From positions 62,001 through 126,000 of the forward strand of contig CALJOK010000015.1 in assembly GCA_937981555.1 (NCBI GenBank): DNA of 64,000 bases, written 5' to 3'. The translations under genes were made by a program, and so were the position numbers. Position 1 is the stretch's first letter, and each line of letters starts with the position of its first letter. Source of the stretch: an uncultured Saprospiraceae bacterium. GTDB lineage: Bacteria; Bacteroidota; Bacteroidia; Chitinophagales; Saprospiraceae. Under the pieces are notes generated by a model. That model saw only the letters and a program-made list of their open reading frames with translations, searched no databases and had not been told where the DNA came from. This document shows positions 34,919-43,652 of the stretch, in pieces.

Positions 34919-37906
34919 CTAGAAATTCGCACTTACCCCAAAAAGAATCGTTCGCGTTCTTGGATAAACATTGTTATCAATTCCATTCGAAAGTTCTGGA
35001 TCAACTCCTGTGTACGGAGTGATAATCAATGGATTTTGCAAAGTCGCAGAAACCGTAATTGATCCTTTGTCTTTGTACACATTGTCAAATTGGTAACTTG
35101 CCGTAATATGATCCAATCTGAAAAAAGAAGCATTTTGCACAAAGTGATCGCTAAAATATTCTGGATTTTCAAATTGAACATCATTGAGATCTGTCAAGGA
35201 ATTTGATAATACATTTGGTCCTAAAAACAATCGACTATAATATGCATTATTCGATAGTACATTATTGTAAACATAATTTCCAGCATTGCCTCTTGCTGCT
35301 GCTGATAAACTAAATTTCTTATAACTTACATTTGTAGTAAATCCAAAAAAGTAATCTGGCGCTGCTTGCTTGAATCGATATTGGTCATCTGGAGAAACTA
35401 CTCCGTCACCATTTCTATCAACATAAAGTCCTTCGATAGGCGCTCCATTTTCTGCATAAACTTGCTCGTAAACAAAAAATGAAAATGCAGGATAACCAAC
35501 TGAATGAACTTGAATATTCGAACCAACTCCTCCTGAAATTCCTCCAACCAAAACACCCTGATAATCAGGATCGTCCGTTGCAGTTAATTTGGTTATTTCA
35601 TTTTTATTTCGAGTAGCGTTCATGCCGAACTCCCAAAGTACATCTTTCGTTTGTATAGGTACAAAATTTAAGGACAACTCAATTCCTCTATTTTCTAAAT
35701 TTCCTACATTTGTTGTAACGAAGTTTGATAAGTTTGTTCCAGCAGGAACAGGAATTCGATTCAACAAGTCTTCTGTTTTTCGAATATAAAATTCTGCTGA
35801 TCCATAAATTCGATCTTTTATGAATCCAAAATCTACTCCTACATTATAAGTCGTCGTCGTTTCCCATTTAATATTTGCATCATATTCTTCAGGCCGAAAA
35901 GTTGGAACAAAAGTATTTCCAAATTGATATTGAGCACTTTCCAATCCTTGCGTATAAACTGGCAGGTAAGCATAATAATCTAATTCTTGATGACTGTCTC
36001 CAATATCTTGTTGACCAGTAACTCCGTAACCTAATCGGAATTTCAACGTGTTGATTTTTCCATCTTTATCATCAATTGCTTTGTAAGCAAAAGCTGCGGC
36101 TGGAAATAATCCCCAACGATTATCTTTTCCAAAACGAGAAGAACCATCTTGTCGCAAAGTAAAAGTGAATAAATATTTGTTTTGCAAAGAATAATTCAAT
36201 CGACCAAAAAGAGATAATAAATAATATTCTCGAGGTTCAATTTTAATCACCGTTTCTGCAGGAGTTCCAGCTACATCTGAGTTCTTAGAAAAATTTTCTA
36301 CGAAGAAATGTTGCCAAGAATATCCGCCCATCAAATCAAATTTACTTTTCCCTACTTCCTTCACGTAGTTCAAATAAAACTCTAACAGTTCATTCTTTTT
36401 CGTTTGATTGTATTCATTATTTGTTCCTCCTCCTGTAATTGGATTGTATGAAAAAGAAGCAATGGTTGGAATTTTAACCGTTCCTTCTCCTTTGGAATAA
36501 TCATATCCTAAATTCAAATTAGCTCTCAAATCTGGAAAAAACCAAAGTCGATAATCCACACTTACATTCGTTACATATCGAGCTACTTTTCCAATATCTT
36601 CTTTCAAATCCAACAATGCCATTGGGTTAGTTGGAGATAGACGATTTGGGTTTTTCAATGAATCCGCGAAGTAGGTAAAGTAACCTCCGTAGGGACTTGC
36701 ATCATCAAGTATAGGTTGAGTTGGATCGAAACCAATTGAATTGCCTATCGCACCACGATCTGCAAATCGGTTCTCTGACCACATTCCTTTGAAGTTAAAA
36801 TTGACTTGTAAAGTATTATCTAAAAATCCTGGAGATAGATTTAGCGAAGCGGTCGTTCTTTGAAATTTATCATTTTTCAAAACACCTGACTTATCCGTGT
36901 AACCAAAAGATGCTCGATAAGGGAGCACATCTGCAATTCCTCCTGACACACTCAAACTATGATCTTGCCCAAATGCTGGTCCGTAAATTTCGTTTTGCCA
37001 ATCCGTATTTGCATTTCCTAACGAAGCAACTTCTGTGCTTCCCTCTCCAAAATTTTCGGTAATTAAATTACGATAAGCATCTGCATCAAAAACATCAACA
37101 GTATTAATAATTTGACTAGAAGAAATATTTCCAGAATAATTCACCATAGCTTTTTTTCCTAACTTTCCTTTTTTAGTCGTTATCAAGATCACTCCATTCG
37201 ACGCTCGACTTCCGTAAATTGCAGTTGCAGAAGCATCTTTTAAAACGGTAAAAGTTTCGATGTCATTTGGATTAATCAAATTCAAGGTATTTCGAGAACC
37301 TGAAATTCCTCCATTATCAATTGGCACTCCATCAATCACAATCAAAGGATCATTCGAAGCATTCAAAGATGATCCACCTCGGATCCGAATGACTGCCCCA
37401 TCTCCAGGTGCACCACTATTTGTAGTAATATTAACACCCGCAATTTTTCCAGCCAATAATTCTTGAGGAGAGGTAATGGAACCTTTATTAAATACCTTTT
37501 GATCAACCGTTTGGATTGAACCTGTCGCATCTTCTTTTTTAGTTGTTCCATATCCGATGACTATCACTTCATCTAAAAATGAACCTGAACTCATCTCAAT
37601 ATTTATAATATTAGATACTCCGATAGTAATAGTTTGAGTGGCAAACCCTGTGTAGCTAAACACTAAATTAGTTGCTCCTACTGGAACTTCAATAGCATAG
37701 GTTCCATCAATATCTGTAGTTGTTCCAACATCAGTTCCTTCCACTAAAACATTTGCTCCAATTAAAGTTTCTCCATTTTCAGAATCGGTCAATACACCTG
37801 TGATGGTTCGTTGCGCATAGGTAGAAAACCCTAGCATCAGAAAAGTCAAAAAAAGAAGTACTCCTTTTTTGGGAAGATAGATTTTAAGTTTCATATAGTT
37901 TCGCAT
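34919..37906 (-). CDS. susC: SusC/RagA TonB-dependent outer membrane transporter
   Basis: 995 residues. Signal peptide within 1-32 (a second possible start is Met5 at 37894). A carboxypeptidase-regulatory-like domain (about 33-110, ITGVLTDSENGETLIGANVL) precedes the plug with the SusC marks VIGYGTTKKEDATGSI and VIRIRGGSSLNASNDPLIVI (about 168-190). The barrel ends in LFGVSANF. With SusD it imports maltooligosaccharides across the outer membrane using TonB energy. It is the first gene of the minus-strand run susC-susD-susE-SusF-like. The glycan is assigned to starch from the neighbouring GH13 enzymes and SusE modules. Confidence 0.93.
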   Translation of the reverse strand: MRNYMKLKIYLPKKGVLLFLTFLMLGFSTYAQRTITGVLTDSENGETLIGANVLVEGTDVGTTTDIDGTYAIEVPVGATNLVFSYTGFATQTITIGVSNIINIEMSSGSFLDEVIVIGYGTTKKEDATGSIQTVDQKVFNKGSITSPQELLAGKIAGVNITTNSGAPGDGAVIRIRGGSSLNASNDPLIVIDGVPIDNGGISGSRNTLNLINPNDIETFTVLKDASATAIYGSRASNGVILITTKKGKLGKKAMVNYSGNISSSQIINTVDVFDADAYRNLITENFGEGSTEVASLGNANTDWQNEIYGPAFGQDHSLSVSGGIADVLPYRASFGYTDKSGVLKNDKFQRTTASLNLSPGFLDNTLQVNFNFKGMWSENRFADRGAIGNSIGFDPTQPILDDASPYGGYFTYFADSLKNPNRLSPTNPMALLDLKEDIGKVARYVTNVSVDYRLWFFPDLRANLNLGYDYSKGEGTVKIPTIASFSYNPITGGGTNNEYNQTKKNELLEFYLNYVKEVGKSKFDLMGGYSWQHFFVENFSKNSDVAGTPAETVIKIEPREYYLLSLFGRLNYSLQNKYLFTFTLRQDGSSRFGKDNRWGLFPAAAFAYKAIDDKDGKINTLKFRLGYGVTGQQDIGDSHQELDYYAYLPVYTQGLESAQYQFGNTFVPTFRPEEYDANIKWETTTTYNVGVDFGFIKDRIYGSAEFYIRKTEDLLNRIPVPAGTNLSNFVTTNVGNLENRGIELSLNFVPIQTKDVLWEFGMNATRNKNEITKLTATDDPDYQGVLVGGISGGVGSNIQVHSVGYPAFSFFVYEQVYAENGAPIEGLYVDRNGDGVVSPDDQYRFKQAAPDYFFGFTTNVSYKKFSLSAAARGNAGNYVYNNVLSNNAYYSRLFLGPNVLSNSLTDLNDVQFENPEYFSDHFVQNASFFRLDHITASYQFDNVYKDKGSITVSATLQNPLIITPYTGVDPELSNGIDNNVYPRTRTILFGVSANF

Positions 37907-38368
37907 TTTGTTTTTTTATAAAAAACAAGTTCAAATAATTAAAGAATCGAAATAGCCTTTCAGTAGTTATTGATTTTATAAATAAGTTGATAATGTAATA
38001 TTAAGGAAGAATGATTAGAATCAAGCAAGATAATTGGAAGTTTTGTAAGAGGTGTAATATGTCAAAATGATGACGTAACACCGACTTAAGTATTTGACAA
38101 TCAGATATTTAACTACAAAAAAAAGATACTTACATACAAAAACGTAATAGATTTGTAATAGGGTAAAATAAGAGTTAGTCAAATAAAAAAACGAAATTCG
38201 TTAAATGAAAAAACGAAATTCCTCATTCTCAGCAATGAATTTTTTCCTAAAAAATAGAAGTATCACAATACAGATTATCACTCATCTCAAAAATCTATTT
38301 TTTGTAAAAACCGAAAACTCTTTTCAAAAAAAAGACCTATTTTTAAAAAATTATATAAAATCAAATTA
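37907..38368. other. Divergent promoter region between susC and the secreted amylase
   Basis: A 462-nt AT-rich gap without genes. It must hold the promoters of both divergent starch transcripts. I cannot place a full TTG/TAnnTTTG pair for either. CTATTTTTTG at about 38300-38309 is one base too long for a -7 element of the amylase gene. The clearest elements are the repeated AACGAAATTC sites at 38190-38223. Confidence 0.5.
38190..38223. promoter_or_regulatory. Candidate operator: palindrome AACGAAATTCGTT and a half copy
   Basis: AACGAAATTCGTT (38190-38202) is a perfect palindrome around a central A. A second copy of AACGAAATTC starts 22 nt later at 38212, about two helical turns, within a 19-nt direct repeat. 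Placement in the shared control region of susC and the amylase suggests a regulator site. The regulator is not in the window. Confidence 0.4.
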
Positions 38369-41300
38369 ATGAAAAATTCCTATTTACTGATTCTATTCTC
38401 TTTTCTTTCTTTTTTTTCTACGGCACAAATGGTCACCCTCTCTCCTTCAAACGCAGGAGCAGATGATAACGCTGTTTTGATTTTTGATGCGACCGAAGGA
38501 AATGGTGAATTGATTGGAGCGAGCAAAGTTTACCTTCATCATGGTGTAATTACTGATGGGCCAACAAGTACCAATTGGCAATATGTAATTGGTAATTGGG
38601 GAAATGATGATGGCATTGGAGAAATGACTCTTGTAGCTGGTGAGACTGATAAATGGCAAATTGATTTTACCCCTTCCATTCGAGACTATTATGGAGTCCC
38701 TGCAAATGAAGATATTTTTAGATTGTCTCTCGTTTTTAGAAGTGCGGATGGAAATGCCAAAGCCACTTTGGCTCCTGGAAGTTATGGTTGGGGAACAGTT
38801 GCTCCTAATTTGGATATTTATTTTAATCTAAATTCAGGTGATTATGTTACGATTAATTCTCCTGCTGGCAATAGTGAATTTTTATCATCAGGTCAACCTA
38901 TTTCGATTTCAGGATCGGCTTCCAATGAAGTTTCTTCGATGAAAATTTGGGTGGATGAAGGAAGTGGTTTTGAAGAAAAAGCAAGTGTGACATCTGGAAC
39001 ATCTATCAATCATACTTATGTTCCTTCAGCAAGTGGATTGATCCAAATAAAAATTACAGCGACCATTAATGGTTTTGATTTTGAAACGGAAAAAGATTAT
39101 GCCGTTACTATTTTGCAACCAGTTGTCGTCGAAGATTTACCTGCTAATGTAAAAGCTGGAATTAATTACGATCCAACTGATGCGAGCAAAGTAACTTTAG
39201 TTTTAGAAGCGCCTAATAAAGATTTTGTTTTTGTAGTTGGAGATTTCAATAATTGGGTGGCGCTTGATGATTATCAAATGAAAAAAACACCCAATGGCCA
39301 ATACTTTTGGTTGGAGCTATCTGGGTTGACACCTAATCAACCTTATGTTTTTCAATACTGGGTGGAAGAAGATGTGAAGGTAGGTGATCCTTATGCTGAG
39401 CAAACTGCTGACCCTTGGAATGACCAATGGATTAGTGCTGCCACTTTTCCCAATATTCCTTTTTATGACAAAACAGATTATGGTTTTGCCTCCGTTTTGG
39501 AAACTGGACAAGCAGCTTACACTTGGGCACCTTCGGAAGATACTTGGGAACGTCCTGATGTGAATCATATGGTAATTTATGAATTGTTGGTGCGTGATTT
39601 TATTGGAACTCACTCTTGGGAAGACTTGCAAGATTCCTTGGCATACATTGCTAATTTGGGAGTGGACGCGATTGAAATTTTGCCTTGGGGTGAATTTGAA
39701 GGAAATGAATCTTGGGGATATAATCCAGCTTATTATTTTGCCACAGATAAATATTATGGCACCAAAGAAGACCTTAAACAATTTATCGAAGTAGCTCATC
39801 AAAATGGTTTGGCGGTCATTATGGACGTAGTGATGAATCATGCATTTGGTCAAAATCCAATGGTCAAAATGTACTTCGATCAAGGAGCAGGAACTCCTGC
39901 AAGTGACAATCCTTGGTTCAATAAAGATTATGTTGGACAATACCAATGGGGTTATGATTGGAATCATGAGTCACCTTACACCATTGAATTTTTAGATCGA
40001 TTAAATAAATTTTGGATTGAAGAATTTCATGTAGATGGTTACCGATTTGATTTTACCAAAGGGTTTACTAATTCTGCTCCAGGCGGTACTGTCGATGGAT
40101 TTGATCAATCGAGAATTGATATTTTGAAAAGAATGGTTGACGAAATTTGGGATGTAGATCCTGAATGTTATATAATTTTAGAACATTGGGCACCGAGCAA
40201 TGAGGAGGCGATTTTAGGAGATTATGGAATGAAGATGTGGAAAAATAAAAGTTATGATTTTGTTCCTGCAACAGTTGGAAATATTACGGGGAGCTTTGGT
40301 GGAATGAATTCTCAGGATCATGTTACCTTTTATAACAGTCATGATGAAAGACGAATCGCAGAACATTGTTTGACCGAAGGTTTCTCAAATGGATCTTATG
40401 ATATCAAAAATCCATTGGTCATGTTTGAAAGAGTAAAAATGGCAGCAGCTTTTGCTTTCTTAAATCCTGGACCAAAAATGTTATGGCAATTTGATGAATT
40501 AGGATATGACATTGACATTGATTTTAATGGTCGAACTGGCAACAAACCTTTGCCTTGGGGGCCTGATGGATTAGGTTATTATGAGGATCCTTTGCGTCAA
40601 TATATTTATGATAGTTACCAAGGAATCCTAGATGTAAGAAATACGATTGGAGCAGATACTTTAGCTTTTGCACAAACGAATCATAAAACAAGTGGAACAA
40701 CTCGACGGTTAGTTTACAATAGTTTTGGTCAAATAGATTTAGTCATTCTTGGAAACTTTGGTTTAGGCGAAGAATCTATTATTCCAAATTTCCCATCAAG
40801 TGGAAAGTGGTACGATTACTTCTCAGGCGATAGTATCGATGTGGCGCTCACTTCTGACATGATTAACTTGAAAGCTGGTGAGTGGCATATTTATACGGAT
40901 AAAAAATTATCCAATGGTTTACCAGGAGTAGTAGCTGTTTATGAAAATCCAGTAACGATCTCACCTGATCCATTTACCAAAAATGATCAAATCACAATTA
41001 CCTTCGATGCTAAAAAAGCATTTCCAAATGGAACAGTTGGATTGGTTAACTCGGAAAAAGTGTATATGCATTCCGGTGTAATCCTATCTGACCCTGCAAG
41101 TACGACACTTGAAAATGTAGTCGGAACTTTTGCTGATGATGGCGTTGGTGAAATGACGGAAGTCAGTCCTGACATTTGGGAAATTACTTTAACTGTCGCA
41201 GATTATTATTCACTTGATTCAAATGATGAGCCTTTTAAAATCGGAATGTATTTCAGAGATGCGGACAATGTTAATCTTGGGATGGGTTTTCGAGATGGCG

Positions 41301-42028
41301 TTATTTTTTATAATGTAGAATCAGATCAACCGTTCATCACCGTTGAACCTGCCTCCTACACTATCGATGATGAGATCACAGTTACCTTCAATGCAAAAAA
41401 AGGAAATGGGGAATTAGTTAATGCAGACAAAATTTACATGCACAGTAGTGTTGGTCTAATTGAAACAACAGCACCTCAAAATAATGCGTGGGGAAATGTA
41501 ATTGGAAACTGGGGACAAGATGATGGAGTTGGAGAAATGACTGAAATTACCAACAGTCCTGATCTTTGGGAAATTACTTTGACGCCAAAAGATTACTATG
41601 GATTGACAAATGGAGATTTGGTTTATTGGTTAGCAGCAGTTTTCAGAAGTACAGATGGAAACACCAAAGGTACGGGGCAACCTGGTTCTATTTTAAATGG
41701 GTTCATTCATACGAATCAAGACTTTTTTATCCAAAATCAAATTACTGTTTCTGATAAAAATGTTGATTTTAAAAATCAAGAAGTTGCCATTTTCCCAAAT
41801 CCAGCACAATCGCAAGTGAATATTCTAATGAAAAATATTTCTGGAAATGTTCGATTGGAATTGTATGATTTGATGGGAAAAATGGTTTTGGTAGAAAATG
41901 TAAACGTCAATGGATTAGATGAATATATTCATTCTTTGGAAATAGGCAATGTACCAAATGGAATGTATTTTATAAAAATCGTTGGTGATAATTTATTGAT
42001 TACTAAGGAGTTGGCCAAAACAAAATAA
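38369..42028 (+). CDS. Large secreted GH13 alpha-amylase with triplicated accessory module and T9SS type A sorting domain
   Basis: 1219 residues. Signal peptide 1-19. Accessory module A (about 21-155), an Ig-like domain (160-250), a CBM48-like N-domain (about 262-350, FVVGDFNNW), then the GH13 barrel (about 395-770) with nucleophile D561 (GYRFDFTKG), acid/base E605 (IILEHWAP) and D659 (FYNSHDERR). Two more copies of module A follow (about 865-985 and 990-1120), each with a K[VI]Y[LM]H strand and a DDGxGEMT motif. The end is a sorting domain (VAIFPNPAQSQVNIL). It should cut starch outside the cell, the role SusG has in Bacteroides, but exported through T9SS. It is divergent from susC. Confidence 0.9.
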   Translation: MKNSYLLILFSFLSFFSTAQMVTLSPSNAGADDNAVLIFDATEGNGELIGASKVYLHHGVITDGPTSTNWQYVIGNWGNDDGIGEMTLVAGETDKWQIDFTPSIRDYYGVPANEDIFRLSLVFRSADGNAKATLAPGSYGWGTVAPNLDIYFNLNSGDYVTINSPAGNSEFLSSGQPISISGSASNEVSSMKIWVDEGSGFEEKASVTSGTSINHTYVPSASGLIQIKITATINGFDFETEKDYAVTILQPVVVEDLPANVKAGINYDPTDASKVTLVLEAPNKDFVFVVGDFNNWVALDDYQMKKTPNGQYFWLELSGLTPNQPYVFQYWVEEDVKVGDPYAEQTADPWNDQWISAATFPNIPFYDKTDYGFASVLETGQAAYTWAPSEDTWERPDVNHMVIYELLVRDFIGTHSWEDLQDSLAYIANLGVDAIEILPWGEFEGNESWGYNPAYYFATDKYYGTKEDLKQFIEVAHQNGLAVIMDVVMNHAFGQNPMVKMYFDQGAGTPASDNPWFNKDYVGQYQWGYDWNHESPYTIEFLDRLNKFWIEEFHVDGYRFDFTKGFTNSAPGGTVDGFDQSRIDILKRMVDEIWDVDPECYIILEHWAPSNEEAILGDYGMKMWKNKSYDFVPATVGNITGSFGGMNSQDHVTFYNSHDERRIAEHCLTEGFSNGSYDIKNPLVMFERVKMAAAFAFLNPGPKMLWQFDELGYDIDIDFNGRTGNKPLPWGPDGLGYYEDPLRQYIYDSYQGILDVRNTIGADTLAFAQTNHKTSGTTRRLVYNSFGQIDLVILGNFGLGEESIIPNFPSSGKWYDYFSGDSIDVALTSDMINLKAGEWHIYTDKKLSNGLPGVVAVYENPVTISPDPFTKNDQITITFDAKKAFPNGTVGLVNSEKVYMHSGVILSDPASTTLENVVGTFADDGVGEMTEVSPDIWEITLTVADYYSLDSNDEPFKIGMYFRDADNVNLGMGFRDGVIFYNVESDQPFITVEPASYTIDDEITVTFNAKKGNGELVNADKIYMHSSVGLIETTAPQNNAWGNVIGNWGQDDGVGEMTEITNSPDLWEITLTPKDYYGLTNGDLVYWLAAVFRSTDGNTKGTGQPGSILNGFIHTNQDFFIQNQITVSDKNVDFKNQEVAIFPNPAQSQVNILMKNISGNVRLELYDLMGKMVLVENVNVNGLDEYIHSLEIGNVPNGMYFIKIVGDNLLITKELAKTK

Positions 42029-42032
42029 AAAA

Positions 42033-42302
42033 TTAACCGCAGACAACCACAGACTTAACTAACTTTTCAAGGGCTTTCTCATAAAAATATTTGCTTACCA
42101 CATAGTCACATAGAAAACATAGTTTTTAATTTTTTCTTCGAAAAAATATTTATGTGTTCTATGTGCCTATGTGGTAATTAATGCAAAATAAAGGTGTTTT
42201 CATTCCCTTAAAGTTTTTATGAGAAAGCCCTTCTAACTTTTCCAAAATGTATTTCTAATGTGGGAAAAGTCAGTTAAGTCTGTGGTAATCTGTGGCCAAA
42301 TT
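42033..42302. repeat. Triple-nested inverted repeat in the convergent gap before yceI
   Basis: Outer arms (about 42033-42068 and 42262-42302) share CCACAGACTTAACT with few mismatches. Middle arms AAGGGCTTTCTCATAAAAA (42069-42087) and 42214-42232 are perfect over 19 nt. Inner arms 42095-42121 and 42151-42177 match over 27 nt with two mismatches, and the centre has a further TTTTTTC/GAAAAAA stem. The segment fills the whole gap between the amylase and yceI stop codons. It could end both transcripts. The layered structure suggests successive insertion of separate elements. Confidence 0.85.
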
Positions 42303-42305
42303 AAA

Positions 42306-42893
42306 TTACTTAACCACCAAACTTACGCTCAAATCAAACTCATCATAAATAGTTTTATCTCCAAGACCGTCGAAAAAACTTCCTGATCCATATCTTACAT
42401 CATAATCAGTTCGGTCTAAAGTAATATCAGCTGTTGCTGTTTTTACACCCTTAGATTCAGTTACAACTGCGTTGAATTTAATCTCTTTAGTCGTTTCCTT
42501 GATGGTAATATTTCCAATAATTTTGTACTCCCCTACTTTTCCTCTTGAAACTACTTTGGTGATCTCAAATTTTGCCGTTGGGTATTTTTCAGTTCCGAAA
42601 AAATCAGGTGATGTTAGGTGTCCAGCTAATTTTGCCGCTCCTCCACCTTTCAAATCTGTCACCGCTAGACTAGCCATATCAATGACAAAATTTCCTCCAG
42701 TCAATTTTCCATCCGTAAAATCTAAGTTGCCACTTTTTACTTTTAACGTTCCTGCGTGTTCACCTGTTACTTTATATCCTTTCCAAGTGATGACACTTTT
42801 TTCAGTATCTATTATTGTTCCTTCTCCAACATTATTTGGAGTAAATGCGGATGCAAAAAATACTACGATTGCGAGTGCGAATAAATTTTTCAT
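42306..42893 (-). CDS. YceI family periplasmic protein
   Basis: 195 residues. Signal peptide 1-17, then the single YceI lipocalin-like barrel with its usual marks: SVITWKGYKVTGEHAGTLKV (about 34-53), SLAVTDLKGG, LTSPDFFGTEKYPTAKFEIT (about 88-107), GNITIKETTKEI and DRTDYDVRYGSGSFFDGLGD (about 160-179). YceI proteins bind isoprenoid lipids such as polyprenyls. The cellular role is unsettled. A marR gene lies just upstream in the same direction, a common pairing in this phylum, so that regulator probably controls it. Confidence 0.92.
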   Translation of the reverse strand: MKNLFALAIVVFFASAFTPNNVGEGTIIDTEKSVITWKGYKVTGEHAGTLKVKSGNLDFTDGKLTGGNFVIDMASLAVTDLKGGGAAKLAGHLTSPDFFGTEKYPTAKFEITKVVSRGKVGEYKIIGNITIKETTKEIKFNAVVTESKGVKTATADITLDRTDYDVRYGSGSFFDGLGDKTIYDEFDLSVSLVVK

Positions 42894-42990
42894 AATTTCT
42901 AATTTGATTTTAAAACTCCGATTATTAATATTCTAAATCGGAAATGTTATTGAATAATATTTTTATAAAAAAAGTAAATTAAATCGTTTC

Positions 42991-43003
42991 GACATTAAAT
43001 GTC
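42991..43003. promoter_or_regulatory. Palindrome GACATTAAATGTC, candidate MarR operator
   Basis: Perfect 6+1+6 palindrome in the marR-yceI gap, about 100 nt before the yceI start. A second inverted repeat CCGATT...AATCGG lies at 42918-42941. MarR proteins bind short palindromes. No binding is shown here. Confidence 0.35.
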
Positions 43004-43039
43004 TATACATCTATTTAGTCAAAAAAAATGAAAAGAATT

Positions 43040-43492
43040 TTAACCTCTCATTTTATCTAATAAATCATTCAGTTGCTTTGCTTCTTTTTTTGTCAAAACT
43101 GAAAGTGTATTTTCAATTTCTCCTTCTAATATTTTTGAAGCTTGTTCAATTATTTTTGTTCCCTTTTCTGTGATAGCAATATCAACTCTCCTTCTATCTT
43201 CAGGACAGGAAGTCCTTTCCACTAATCCTTTTTGTTTTAATTTTTCTACCAGCCGAGAAGCGTTAGACATTTTATCAATCATCCTTTCAGTCAATAATTT
43301 TACAGTTGCAGGCTCCGGATGCCGTCCTCTTAAAATACGTAAAATATTAAATTGCTGAACCGAAAGATTAAATTTTTTCAAAACATGCATGTGCATAGAA
43401 CTCATCCATGATGCAGAGTAAATTACATTTACACCAAGCTTATGGTGTTCATCTTTGAATTTACTTTGCTTGATTTCTTCTTCTAATCTCAT
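43040..43492 (-). CDS. MarR family transcriptional regulator
   Basis: 150 residues, the normal size. The winged helix shows LSVQQFNILRILRGRHPEPA (about 44-63), the recognition helix region LTERMIDKMSNASRLVEKLK (about 67-86) and the wing RTSCPEDRRRVDIAITEKG (about 93-111). Flanking helices should dimerise. It is a cytoplasmic DNA-binding repressor or activator answering an unknown small molecule. yceI follows 146 nt downstream on the same strand. The promoter upstream overlaps a short inverted repeat, consistent with autoregulation. Confidence 0.92.
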   Translation of the reverse strand: MRLEEEIKQSKFKDEHHKLGVNVIYSASWMSSMHMHVLKKFNLSVQQFNILRILRGRHPEPATVKLLTERMIDKMSNASRLVEKLKQKGLVERTSCPEDRRRVDIAITEKGTKIIEQASKILEGEIENTLSVLTKKEAKQLNDLLDKMRG

Positions 43493-43510
43493 GTTTTAAT
43501 GATTGAGGTG

Positions 43511-43541
43511 CAAATATATACAAATACATTTGATGTAGCAA
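43511..43541 (-). promoter_or_regulatory. Promoter of marR with overlapping inverted repeat
   Basis: On the minus strand TTG (43541-43539), a 20-nt spacer and TATATTTG (43518-43511) match the Bacteroidota consensus exactly, 18 nt before the marR ATG. GATGT (43532-43536) and ACATC (43541-43545) form an inverted repeat over the -33 element. Confidence 0.55.
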
Positions 43542-43573
43542 CATCTATTATCATTTATTGTTCATTTTTCCAA

Positions 43574-43615
43574 AAAAAAACTGCCTAGCCTCTTTCAAGA
43601 CTAGACAGTTTTTTT
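43574..43615 (-). terminator. Rho-independent terminator of the PorE-like gene
   Basis: AAAAAAACTGCCTAG and CTAGACAGTTTTTTT pair with one mismatch. It lies about 40 nt beyond the stop of the PorE-like gene on its strand and precedes the marR promoter. Confidence 0.8.
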
Positions 43616-43652
43616 GTATTATTTGATGAACGACTAGGAAAGTCGTTTCACT

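Noticed and set aside
39317-39967. 216-residue minus-strand frame inside the amylase gene.
   Set aside because: It lies wholly opposite the GH13 catalytic domain, has no family features and is a shadow of codon bias.
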